Shown here: positions 51,450-63,220 of the stretch, piece after piece
Layout: each line of letters begins with the position of its first letter
How positions within the stretch are numbered: the first letter of the stretch is position 1
Assembly (NCBI GenBank): GCA_028564675.1
Contig: JAOVVO010000420.1
Coordinates: forward strand, 1-64,000
DNA length: 64,000 bases
Reading direction: 5' to 3'
DNA from: Onchocerca lupi
Lineage: Eukaryota; Nematoda; Chromadorea; Rhabditida; Onchocercidae
Notes under the pieces: model-generated
What the model saw: only the letters and a program-made list of their open reading frames with translations
Told to the model about the DNA's origin: nothing
Database searches by the model: none
Position numbers and translations under genes: made by a program

Positions 51450-52870
51450 AGAGATTGTCTGGTTTGGCGACTCTAGAACACGCAATATATTATTGTCCAT
51501 GTGAAAAGCAATCGGTCTGCACAATTATAACGATTGACTCTGAGCTTTGTTGACGGTGAATGTAAACGCCAATCGAATTGGGCATTGCAATCTCGTAAAC
51601 TGAAATGGCATATCCATTACAATCATAGGAATGCGAGGAATAAGGACATCTTCTCCCTTGAAAGATCTTGTCAAGATTGTTGCCTCTACGATATTGCTCA
51701 TTAAATTTTTTACTGCAAGCCGCATGCCGTTGCAAAGTCTTAATTGGTTGATATTTCGCAACATGATAATTGGCACGCCGATTTTCAACTGCAGTACGTG
51801 CGGTGGTATCCTGGCAGATCGAGTGAATTCAAAAATTCTGTTGGATCCGTAACCGCTTCATCTGCTTCCAAGACAGTGTCGAAGGACTTACATATGACTG
51901 CCTCGTTTTGAATGTTAGACTGTTGCTAAGTTCGTCGACGTCTTTGTTCTTGGCCGCAAGAATAGCTCGTTCACTCAGCCAATGATTTTTATAATTGATT
52001 TGAATATTGGAAATACTTTTTCAACCAACTCTTGACTTTATTAAATTGCGGAAGTTATGAGGCAATGAAATTCGTCCTGTGGTCAGATCAACCTTCCCAT
52101 TCCCAATTCCCAACAGTTGATGTGAGAACATTCCAGCTGATCGATCGTTTTGCAACTAAACACCCATATTCGTAATTAATTTTAACGTCTTTACGTTTCG
52201 CCACAAAATAGGGCATTTAAAGCAATCATTTATTTCATCCGCTGGTGTCGATCGAGGAATTACTGGTAATGTTGGCCTTAAATCTCCTGCTAGCAATATT
52301 AATGCATTTCCAAATCTTGCAATGATCGACCAAGAGCCTCGACCGATTTTTTGTGCGACATTGTACATTTATCTCAAACAATAAGTTTGCATTTTGCAAT
52401 ACTTTTCCCATGCCGGATTTTGGAAATGTTGCATGTAGACGTTTTAGTGAATTGCATGCCTCAATGGCAATTTCAACGCGGAACGAGCAATTCTTCCACC
52501 TGATTGCAATGTTGCAGCTATTCCGGACGATGTAAGAGCTAAGGCTATGTCATTTTGGTATTGAATTGTTGCCAGAATCAGTCTAATTAGGAATTTTTCA
52601 CATATTCCTCCTGGCGCGTCTAAAAAGAAAATTTCCCAATTCCCTTACTGACAGTCTACATAATTTGATTGTAAATACCTTTTTGCTCAAATTTAGCTTA
52701 GAAAGATTTGACTGCACATGCGACAAAAGATCACCCGTGATGCAGTTTTGTTCGCGATGCAATTCTACATCGAGCAAAATAGCAGCAGATCGATTCGGCA
52801 GTGGCATTCCCAATTGATTAAGAACTTTGTTCGCGATTTGTAAGCTCAAATTATAAATGAAAATAAACAA
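51450..52870 (-). pseudogene. Decayed Helitron PIF1-type helicase
   Basis: Read on the minus strand, in helicase order but in shifting frames with stops, are: QLGMPLPNRSAAILLD (52.8 kb); a Walker A remnant GGICEK where GGTGKT is expected, then IALALTSSGIAATL (52.5 kb); LLAGDLRPTLPVIPR (52.28 kb); LLGIGNGKVDLTTGRISLP (52.1 kb); NYKNHWLSERAILAAKN (51.97 kb); IGVPIIMLRNINQLRLCNGM (51.77 kb); FQFTRLQCPIRLAFTFTVNK (51.6 kb); and CFSHGQ...ACSRV (51.48 kb). These are the conserved blocks of the PIF1-like helicase of Helitron rolling-circle transposons. No Rep/HUH nuclease block was found upstream. Frameshifts, stops and the lost Walker lysine context show it is dead. Confidence 0.85.
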
Positions 52871-54662
52871 ATAAAGATATAATATGAATAAAATTTAAAA
52901 AAGAAAGAATTAGTATCGATTATATTAAATTATAAGTTACCAATACTTCTGATAGATTTGAATATTTGATCTATGGAATATTGATAAAAGTTATTATTTT
53001 GTGTTGCTGTTTGATAAGAACTGATGTAGCAATGAATGGGATATATCTCGGCATCTTTATCAATTGCAGTCAATCCTGAACAATCAATTTTTTGATGAAT
53101 GGGCCAGAATTTGATGCAGCGATTAAGGCCACATTAATAGTACATAAGATGAGATAATTTCATGATTTACTTCAGCAGGAGTTCTTGAAAAAATTTAAAG
53201 ATTAAACAACGATTTTAGCATACTCAAATTCAAAAAACACTCTTCTTCATCAGTTCAGATATATTTCTTTATATATTGTGGGCTTTGCCAAGAGGCATCT
53301 CCAGTTGATGCAACTGTTGAGGGTCTCAACAATTCCATCAACTGGATACGATTCTGAAATTTTTCGAAATTCAACCATCATAAGATACAGCGATTCACAG
53401 AAAAATTTTAAAATTAATAACCAACAGTAATGAGTGATGAATGGTGATAAAATAAATGACAAGATGAATCAGCTGATAATGAGTTACCCGGCTGATCTCT
53501 TTGTTCCATCTTATGTAATTCCTCTTGAAAAAAGCAATTTAAAATTTTAAATCAATGCCAGCTTTCTTAATTGGAGGAATCCAATGGAATGGAATGTTAT
53601 AATTTGTTCCAAAACGAAACATTTCAATACTGACTTTAATCTAACTTTACTTAACGCAAAAAAAAGCCATTATGTCACTGATTTATCAAAGCAAATGCAT
53701 TCGATCAATGCAGTTCATCCACTCAACACTTCTAAAAAATTATGATTCATCGGAAGTTATTATATTCTGCTTCATTATTATATTTATCGAAAAGCAATTT
53801 TCTGTTTTGACTCGCTTTGATAGAACACAAAAAAAATAAGATTTTTCTGCACTCATTCCATCAGAAATACGCAATATTTTAAAATAAGTCGATTGATCCA
53901 TTTCCCAGTCTCTGGTAATGATTCATCCAAGTACAAAGCCGAATGAAAATGAATGAAACGGAGCTACCTACTCTCTTAAACTTTCTTGTACTCAAATAGA
54001 ATTGTTTAACTTATATAATAATTCCAATTTTCAATATCGTTTCCTGTGCCCAACGAATAACGAAAGTACTAACACGCAAGCATCTATGCTATATAGTTTA
54101 AGACGAGTTTTCTTGTACGTTTCCCTCAGGATAGCTGCAATACGTAATAAAGTAGTTATATTCGGTAAAGCGAATGATTAGAGAAATTTCAACCTATTCT
54201 CAAACTTTCAATGAGTATGACGTGTTGCTTGCTTGAATGAAGCATAGACATTGAATGTGTGCTCCAAAAGGGTCAATTTTGGCAAACAGAATTGGGCTAT
54301 AAGACGAACAACCTTAAAGAAAAGGACAGATTGATGTGGAATAGAATAGAGCAAGTTAAGATGGAATAGAATGGAGTGGAATGGAATAGGAACAGAATGG
54401 GATAAATGGATTACGTGGAATATAGTAGGATATAATATTGTTAGTTCGAAAAATCTATTTGGAACTATTTGTTTTCAGTATTATTTAACTTACTGAATAT
54501 TAAAATTTAAGGTCGGTGACAAAAAAAAAGGTCCTGATTGCCACTGACTGTCATTCCATATTGAAAGGGATGTATTTTTTGTTATAAGTGATTTACTTTA
54601 AGAATCTTATCTGATATTCCCATGCATTTTGTAGCATATATGCAGTTTAACTTCTTTTACAG
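52871..54662. other. Gene-free region upstream of png-1
   Basis: No supported exons. It may include further Helitron remnants beyond recognition. A short pentamer-like tract is listed separately. Confidence 0.45.
54334..54425. repeat. Degenerate GGAAT/GAATA pentamer tract
   Basis: Runs such as GGAATAGAATGGAGTGGAAT repeat a GGAAT word in imperfect 5 bp register over about 90 bases. It is a small degenerate microsatellite about 250-340 bases upstream of the png-1 start. Confidence 0.7.
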
Positions 54663-57600
54663 AACACAGATCGATGACTGTTCGTGAGCCGCTCGATGAT
54701 TTGACTTTCTCCCAATTTGTTGCAGAAGCCGCTACGAGACTTGTTATCATTGATTTCTACGCCGACTGGTGTGGTCCGTGTCGTATGATTTCACCGCATA
54801 TAGAAAAGCTTTCTGAGAAATACCCACAAGCCGTTTTTATCAAAGTTAATGTGGAAACATGCAGACGTTCGTTTCTTTACTTTATCTTTCTCATAATCTG
54901 ATTTGCCAGCAATGATCTTTGAGTTGTTTTTTTATGTGTATGTTATTCCTTTCGTTGATCCAAATTAGTTGCAATATATTTTTCGATTTATTTACTTGCA
55001 TTTTCTTAAAAACTAAACTTTATCTTCCTTGCAAGTGTTGTATTAATTTCTGGATGCTTATATGAATAATTTTTATATTAATCAGTATTTCTTTTTACAT
55101 TATTTAATAAATTTTCATACATACAACAATCAGCAGCATTACCTTATGCAATGATGTGCTACTTTATTTTTGTGATTGAATCTTTAGAATTCCAATCTAT
55201 GTATGGGCAAATTAACTGCAGTGCTTTTCGAGCCTTCCTAATTTGATTAATTGCAGAAACAAGCAATAAATTCGGAATTAATGCGATGCCTACGTTTGTC
55301 CTCTTATATAAAGGTCGTGAAGTGGATCGAATGATGGGCGCAAATGTCGAATTGTTGGAAACGAAGATTATTCAGCAACTTAAAGAAAGTCTCGTTGCAA
55401 CACCAGATGAAAGAATTTTTTTGAGAAAATTCGTTAAATATTCACAACGGGTAAGTATTCAATATTCTCTCTTTTTGGAATTATGAATGAGAAATATGAA
55501 TATTTTAATTCTGAATCCAAATATAAATTCATTTGACCGAATAATATTGTACTGTTCCCATTTTTTTTTTTATTTTTTAAACAAAGCTACTTTAAAAACG
55601 TTAAATAAAGAATTAATCCAGTCTCATAAATTTTCATTCCAGATGCAAATTTATGAAAACGAAATATCACAAGCATTAGCTAGAAGTCTTATACCTTATG
55701 ATAAACTAATGGAAGCAAGCAGAATGAATGGAAAAACGAACAAATTTGAACTTGTAAAATTGTTATTGAACTGGTTCAAGACAGATTTTTTTGTATGGAC
55801 TGATGTTCCGAAATGTGAATTGTGTGGGCAGAATGCGGAAAAATCTGAAGGTTGGAAGGCGTGAACAGAAAATTTAGTACTAATTTTCGTTGATTCTCAA
55901 TGTTAAAGTTTTCAGGATAATTTTTTAGGAAACTAACTTATATATAGGGAATTTTCTTCAGAGGTGCAAGGAGATCCAACGCAAGAAGAACAGGAATGGG
56001 GTGCCTATCGAGTCGAAGTTTATAAGTGTCAAAAATGTAAAACAAATGTTCGTTTTCCGCGCTATAATGATCCAGTCAAGTTATTGGAAACACGGTTATT
56101 GCTGAATTTGTAAATTCCTATGCTTTTTGATCCATTCATATAAACAGAATTATTCTTGCATGCTTCACAATTTAGATGTGGTAGATGTGGTGAATGGGCG
56201 AACTGTTTCACGCTGTGCTCTCGGGCAATAGGTCTTGAAACACGGTAAGGTTGAATTCATCAGTATTTTTCTTGTTATTGACAGTATTGTCTTTTAATTC
56301 TTTGCTTCAAAGAAATTATATGAAGTATTTAGTGTGAAGTTATATAAACTATGGTATGAAGGGATTAAATTTTGTATCGTGCATCCATAGCTTTAACATT
56401 AGAGACATATTTTCTGAAGTATGAAACAAGCAGCTTTCTCTCTACTAAAGATTAACTGAAACTTGAGCATATACTTAGTGCTGTTTTTAACATTTGTTCA
56501 AGTCTTCTTCGTGATTCTTGATCTTTAAGTCGAATGAATTATTCTTAGTCAATAAAGTTACATATTTCAAAATAAGAACAAAATTTAAATTTATTTTCAT
56601 GGGATTTAAAATTTATTCTGTTTTTCATAGTTCAATTTCATTCTTTTCTTGCCAGATTAGCCTTAATAATACAGCTCTTGCTTATTCTTCATACTAGTTA
56701 CAAGCACTTGTAATACGTCAAATATTGACAAAAATATTAGAAATATTTCATTGATAACATAAAATAATTGATTAAAAAAATACTAATCTTTCTTTTTTAG
56801 GTGGGTTTACGATGTTACAGATCATGTTTGGTGTGAGATATGGATAGAAGATTTAGACAGATGGGTGCATTGTGACCCATGCGAAAATATAATTGACACT
56901 CCTTTATTATATGAAAAGGTTCTTTTTCGATTTGTAATAGTTGTTATAGATATTTAAATATATTTGGGATTTTTCTTCTCTTTCAATTCATCCATTTATT
57001 TCTTTTTGCATTAAAAATTGTATTGCTGGACAATTTAAATTGATAGTGCTGAAAAATTATCTACTTTTTTTATACCGAAATTTTCGCGTGCATGAACTCT
57101 TATGGTTTATATCTTTGATTCTAGGGATGGGGAAAGAATTTGAATTATGTTATCGCGTTTGGTTTGGATCATATACAGGATGTTACATGGCGATATACTT
57201 TCAATCATTTTGCAACGCTTGGGAGAAGGAATTCTTGCCGTGAAACAGTCCTGAGAAATTTTATGCGGGTAAGATAATTTCATTCGGAAAGCAAGCGTTT
57301 GTAAAAGTGAAAAATGGTTTTTTCAATTAAATAATATCATGAAAATAACTTCGAGAAAATTAATTGCTCCGATTAAATAAACAACGGCAAAATTAATTGA
57401 TTTTTCATCAACATTTGATAAGTTATGCAAAATGCTTGCAAAAGCTTTAGAAACTGAACATCCGCTATGCAAGTTTGATGTCTGAAGAAAGAAAAAAAGA
57501 GATGGAAAGAAGATATATGAAGGAATTGATCGAATTCATCAGTCCCGCAATGCAGATGCGTGGTGGAAGTAAAATAGAAGAGCAAGGAAGAACAACAGGG

Positions 57601-59002
57601 TCGGAAGAATGGAAGAAGCAACGGGGAGAAACTGGAAAAGGAAAACCAACTAAACGAGTGCTTGTACCAACTGAAAAAGAAATTTCTGACAAAGTGTTCA
57701 GGTTGCTTCGTTTACTCGCTAAAAAAAGATGGATGCTGAGAATGTTATAAACAAATTTTTTTTACTAACTTCCACTTAAATAGCCCATTTCTTTGCGCTA
57801 ATTTAAATTATTCAGATATGATTTTGCAGAGAAAACAGGATTTATTTAAATCGTATAAGGGAAAAAGAGAGAAAAAAGGAAGGGAAAAGGAAAAAGAAGT
57901 ATTAAGAAAACAGAAAGATGCAAAGCGATAGATTAATTGTTGCAAATTATGCGAGATATATCATCATTAGATTCGTTTACTAAACTATTAAAAAGCAGTT
58001 TCAGAAAACAATTTTCCAAAAATATTTCAGTTTGGAATATGATTGTGCGAAAGATCAATACAGAAGAGGTGTTGATTTAATAAAAGGCTGGGAAAGTTTG
58101 GTCAGTAAGCAAAAAAATGTATGTCGAGTAGTGGACCAATCGAATAATGTAGCTTATATATGTTGTCAAGAGGGCAAAACAAGTGGTGAAATATGCTGGT
58201 CATTTGATTTTGATGGTCATCTGGTCAAAAACATTGAGTTTCGGCTAGATGGTATCAAAAAAAACGATGATGTAAGTCTTGTAAATTTAATTCACTATTG
58301 TTCATAAATCAGTAAGAAGTATTTAGGATAACTTTGAAATTCGAAATTATAATTCGCATGGACTCGATTCTAGCATAGCTAGACCTAACTTTAAGCTGAT
58401 TTGTTCAGCAGTTAAGAATGATGAAAGATGATACTGCTCTGAAATATGTGTAAGCGCTTTGGAAATTATCAATTAGTTGTGATATATTTCTGGAATAAAT
58501 TCCATTTGCTTCCATTAAATTAAGACTGACTGTTAATTTTGATAGTAAAAAATAAACCGTCAACAGGAAGAAATTATAGTAAAGATTATTAAAATCCAAG
58601 AAACATCTCATGGATAATCTTCATGTCAATAAAGGCAGTTGCAAGCCAGATTCCCGTATTAGATCTGTTTTGTTAGCCGTAAGATTTCATAATCGTCGTT
58701 TGTTCACAAGAGTAATAATAGTAGAAAATTATTCAGATATTTGCAGTCATTTCCAGTAATGCAGGAAATAAATAGATTTCTAATTGATTGTCGAAGAATC
58801 ATTACAGGGCGTAATGAGAGCAATCATTTGTTGCGGTGACAAATGTACAGTGATACCTTCAACCGGTGAATTAAAATTGGAAATTATTGAAAGTTCAAAA
58901 GTAGATGTGAAGATTTATTTTTCGAGTGGGGACGCTCAATTATTCCTAATTAATCTTAATTCCGGAGACTATGCCAATTTCCGTATCAAGGTTTTCTTCT
59001 AA
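54663..59002 (+). CDS. png-1: Peptide:N-glycanase with N-terminal thioredoxin domain
   Basis: Exons 54674-54866, 55257-55450, 55643-55850, 55962-56094, 56176-56244, 56801-56918, 57125-57268, 57451-57701, 58031-58271 and 58808-59002 join in frame to 581 aa (C. elegans PNG-1 is about 606). Residues ~1-115 are a thioredoxin domain with intact WCGPC at 32-36 and NAMPTF. The zinc site is CELC (exon 3) with CQKC (exon 4). The transglutaminase-type core has RCGEWANCF, TDHVW and HCDPCEN, giving a Cys247/His274/Asp291 triad spaced 27 and 17 residues as in NGLY1. A C-terminal PAW-like domain starts near EYDCAKDQYRRG. The enzyme removes N-glycans from misfolded glycoproteins in the cytosol (ERAD). The thioredoxin fusion is known from C. 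elegans. An acceptor lies 11 bases before the ATG, so trans-splicing is likely. Confidence 0.96.
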
Positions 59003-59315
59003 ATGTGTTTGACTTTGTTTTTCTCTTCTAAAAAATAAGTCTTTCATCTTAGCTATGATTTAGACCTTCAGTTTTTTAAAATAACTTTGAATTTTCCTTT
59101 ATTCTTATGTAACTAGTTTTGTTAATTTGTATTTTTTTCATCTCTAACTTATTAACCGATAAAACATGAAAATAACTGACAACAGTAACAACAAAAACAA
59201 TAAAATGATTTCCTGAATAAAATACTGAAAGCTGTTTCGAAAATTTCCTTTCCTCATGAGATATAGTTGAGTCATGTTCGAAAATTACAGATCAATATCG
59301 AAAAGATCACTTTAT

Positions 59316-60646
59316 TTAATTATCCGCATCCGTCTTGTGAACTGCAAATGGAGCATCTATAGCAACATATTCCACATTTGCGATTGTTATATCCTTTAAG
59401 GGCTTGTCACCAGGTTGTGTTGTTTTTGTATTTTCCATTTTCCTCACCACTTTCATTCCTTCGAGGACCTGAGAAGAAAAGAGTTACAAAGGGATTTACA
59501 AAGAGGAAAGCAGGAATATTTAATCAGCTGTAGTACCTTGCCAAAAACCACATGTCTTCCATCGAGCCAAGGTGTTTTTTTTAGAGTAATGAAGAACTGA
59601 GAACCATTCGAATCTGGTCCAGCATTTGCCATGCTAACCCATCCTGCACCATAATGCTTAATTTTGAAATTTTCATCGGCAAATTTCTCACCATAGATGG
59701 ATTTACCACCAGTACCATCACCCTGAAACGAAAAATGCTATTTTAAATAAGATCAAGAAGAGAGGACAATAAAAGGAACAAAAAAATATTTAAATAAAAA
59801 ATTTTTACGTTGATGAAGTCTCCACCTTGTACCATGAAGTCTTTGATAATACGATGGAATTTCGAACCAATATATCCTTCCTGAAAATTCGAAAAGAAGT
59901 CTGGATAGCTTATCTGTTAAGTGAAAATTTTTTAAGATGTTTTGTTAAACAAATTGGTCGTGAGAAATTCGACAGATTTGAAATTCTTTATTTTCATAAC
60001 AATACCCAATTATAGTAAAATTGCTTACTCTTTTTGTATTCTTTGATAACTGGATGAAGTTTTTTACAGTTTTCGGAACTGTCTTTCCAAATAAGCCAAT
60101 TGTTACTTTGCCTATTTCTTCATCTCCTATTTTTATCGTAAAAATAACCTGCAAAATTATGCTTTAAAACAAATTGTTTAAAAGCGACTTCAATTTCCTT
60201 TTTTTGGAATGGGAAACGTTCGGAGAAAATAAATAGTTATATAAGCAAAGTTAAGAAATGAAAAAAGAAAAGGAATTGGAAGTAACCCAATAATAGTTTG
60301 TATTAACAGGTCTTTTCAACATATGCTTGTACCTATAACATGCATGATATTAACAATATTCGTAATATTTTTAATGTGTTTAGCAATGCCTTCACTGATT
60401 TATTACACAGCATATCATCACTAGATCTTTTTTTTTTTATAATATATTTACCCACGACCACGAAATTCATCTCAGTAATTTTCTGTTGTATTATAACAAA
60501 ACAGTAAAGGAAAAATTGTCACAAAAAGATTATGCCATATTTACCTTATCAGTAACTTTTGGTCCTTTTGGTTCATCGTCTGATGTAGCATAAATATTCA
60601 TTACACATAGTATCAATAGCAATAGCGATTCGCACTGCCAAACCAT
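59316..60646 (-). CDS. cyn-5-like: Secretory-pathway cyclophilin B-type peptidyl-prolyl isomerase
   Basis: Exons 60646-60545, 60148-60029, 59880-59809, 59722-59537 and 59468-59316 join in frame to 210 aa. The first exon encodes a signal peptide (ESLLLLILCVMNIYA), so the protein enters the ER. The cyclophilin domain is intact: IGLFGKTVPKTVKNF, SKFHRIIKDFMVQGGDF (active-site Arg and Phe/Met/Gln), GTGGKSIYGEKFADENF, ANAGPDSNGSQFFIT and the cyclosporin-contact Trp and His in TPWLDGRHVVFGKV. It catalyses proline cis-trans isomerisation during folding of secreted proteins. No KDEL-type signal is present; the end is KTDADN. It is convergent with png-1, with 313 bp between the stops. Confidence 0.94.
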
Positions 60647-61765
60647 CTAGAACTTATTCGTTTCTTATCAATTATACTATTCACGAAATACGCCTCAGAA
60701 CAAATTTCAATTTTTAATGCTCATCTTTAAATAATAACAGCAAATGCTATAAGTACTGTATAAGTACTTTTAGAGAATTCAATAGAAAACGCGAACATAA
60801 AATTTTTATATATTTCGTAATAAAACAATTGCGTAGTAGAAATAATAGAAGAGATATGAACGAGCAAATAAGAGTTCGCGATAAATAATATGCTCCATTT
60901 TCACTACAAAGCTGTTTAAACAATGGATGTACGCGTAACACATCGTATTTATCACAAGAAATTATTTTCCAATAAAATTAAATGAGAACTGATAAATCTG
61001 ATAATGCCCTTAACAAGCATTGCGTTTATTTGCTGGAAAAGATGCTTATATGAAGATGTATTCTGGATCTAACAAATAATTGTGCATTCAGAATTTAATT
61101 TAAACGAATTTGCTGAATTTGCATAATCAACACCAGCAATTTTATCTTTCAAGTAATGTGTAGATGATACATACAATAAAATTCAAGCCTGATCTACGCT
61201 CGCCAATACGAATCAAGTATTGCAGCAGACCGACACACAACTACTATACAATGTATACAACTGAAGGGAAATCCGCGTATTTTTTCTTTCTTTTTTTCAA
61301 AGAACAATTCTATCAAAAAATAGAATCCCATCAAACAAACTTAAGACAGCTAAGTGAGAAAATGTAGAACTTGAGATAAATAAATGGAAAAGAAATCATA
61401 TTTTACAAAACAAGATAGATCGAATGGCTGATAAGTTTTTTCCTTTTATTATTGAACTACTGATAAGTGTTTCGAAATGAATAAAATTTAAAATGAGGTT
61501 AAATGAAGTTGGCAGCAGACGCAAATGATATTTACAATTATATTCGTCAATTAACTGAACAAATGTTACTTGTTAGTGGCATTAAAAGCCATATGTCATC
61601 TGCAGCTTTTAATACATATCAAAATAAATATTCTTCCAAATTTCAATAATTTCGGCTATTTTGAGGAAAAAATTTTTTTTTTCTGTCGCAAAGACAGCTA
61701 AACAAGATATTTTACCTCCTTGATGAAAACACAAACCTCAACTGCATCACCATTAAGCTTCTTAC
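60647..61765. other. Upstream region of the cyclophilin gene
   Basis: No supported exons on either strand. The acceptor-like TTCTAG directly before the cyclophilin ATG may receive a spliced leader. Confidence 0.4.
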
Positions 61766-62479
61766 TCAGTCACCAAAAATTAATGAAATGACAAACAGTA
61801 GTACGGTGTAAAAGCAGCCATTCCTAAAAATGCAATCGAGAATGCCATAAAGAAGAGCGCTGTTTGCAAATATGAAAATATGGTAGCATGTTGCTAGTTG
61901 CACAAGCGTACGCTACATGTCATAGCCACTGCAGCAGCCAACAGAAGTATATCACTACTCTACAAATACTTTTTTTGTGATTCGTTTCATTGCTTAGTTA
62001 TTTGTTTATGAATTTTAAAATGTAAATAATGCCTCTTTATCATCAATCCGATTCGATCTTATTGCATCACGTAGCTATAACCTTTTTGCTATATGTTCTA
62101 TGTGAGTAGAAGTTGAAAGCGTGCTGCCAACATTACGTTATAGGGATAAGCAAACTTTTTCCTTTCTTTTCATCTTTTCAGAACACGTCAGCAAAGGATA
62201 TAAAATCACTCATCGATCTACGTTAAGTCAAAACAACTGTTGGCAAGAAGTAATTTTGTAAGACTAAACAGAGCAAAAGAAGTGCTACCTGATCGAAGGG
62301 CTCATCGTGATAACATCAGCTGAATGATGCATGGTCCATATAAGAAATGCTACCAACGTTGATCCAGTAAGGATAACAATTACACTTGCTGCACGCCAAG
62401 TAATATTTGTTGAAGTTTGTAGCAAGCAAACAAGAGCAAGTGTATAGATTGGAACGCACATCCACCAGTCCTCATCATT
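61766..62479 (-). CDS. Two exons of a small multi-pass membrane protein, possibly TMEM220-like (5' end not found)
   Basis: Exon 62479-62289 begins after TTTCAG and reads NDEDWWMCVPIYTLALVCLL, then ASVIVILTGSTLVAFLIWTM, so two membrane segments are clear. Its donor (phase 2) fits exon 61859-61766, which adds a hydrophobic end (TVLLFVISLIFGD). The NDxDxW motif before a membrane helix recalls the TMEM220 family (QxNDPDPxxW). That resemblance is weak, and I could not find the first exon, which should encode one more helix. The alternative reading frame of the last exon is also hydrophobic. Confidence 0.4.
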
Positions 62480-63220
62480 CTGAAATAATCAAATGCTGAA
62501 TTTTTTTTTTTTGTCTATGAAGAATTCAGTGAACGAATCAATCTATCATTTTCGGCCGATTTTGTCGTGCAAATCTTTTAGGAAATGATTACTTAATTAA
62601 AGAGCAAGAATGAGATTAAAACTGATGAGGAATACCTGAATTTGCAAGTCACCTTTATACAAAAGTACGCCTCACCGAGACAGTTAAGCCATCGAAAAGG
62701 CATTTATTTCACTAAGAGGACGAGAGGAAGCTAAGATACGCTGTGCTACGATTTCCGACATCGTGCGTTATTTTCCAGGTGTTTTTATCTTCATTTTATC
62801 CTCTTTTTCCGATAAAGTAGCAAAGAGAGAGTAGAGTGGAAGAGGGAGGGGACGAGGAAGAAAGAAAAATTTGTTTTCTGAGCAGAATAGTTAAGATATG
62901 TTCGAAATATACAGGATAGATTCGCTGCTAAGATAGCATTGGTAGCGGACTGCTTCTTTATCTTTTTTCACTTTATGTTATGGTGAATAAATGGATAAAT
63001 CGAGTAAAGAAGAATCAATTACTTCTGTATCTTACCTTTGACCTCTTTTCCGGTCCCGAAGTACTTATGCAGAGACATCTTTCTTCTGAAAAATGTCATC
63101 ACATAACAATATATCACGTGAATTGTCAACTAATGAAAATGATGAGAATACTTCCAGATAGATAAGTTCAAATATCGTCGGTGAGTGAAGTTCATTATTT
63201 GTTGTGAAGTGCTGCTTGGA
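62480..63220. other. Interval between the divergent membrane-protein gene and the PB1-domain gene
   Basis: No exon could be supported. The missing first exon of the minus-strand membrane-protein gene may be here. A purine-rich stretch occurs near 62820-62870. Confidence 0.35.

Noticed and set aside
57373..57692. Minus-strand frames of 82 and 75 codons
   Set aside because: Antisense of the Glu/Lys-rich png-1 exon 57451-57701.
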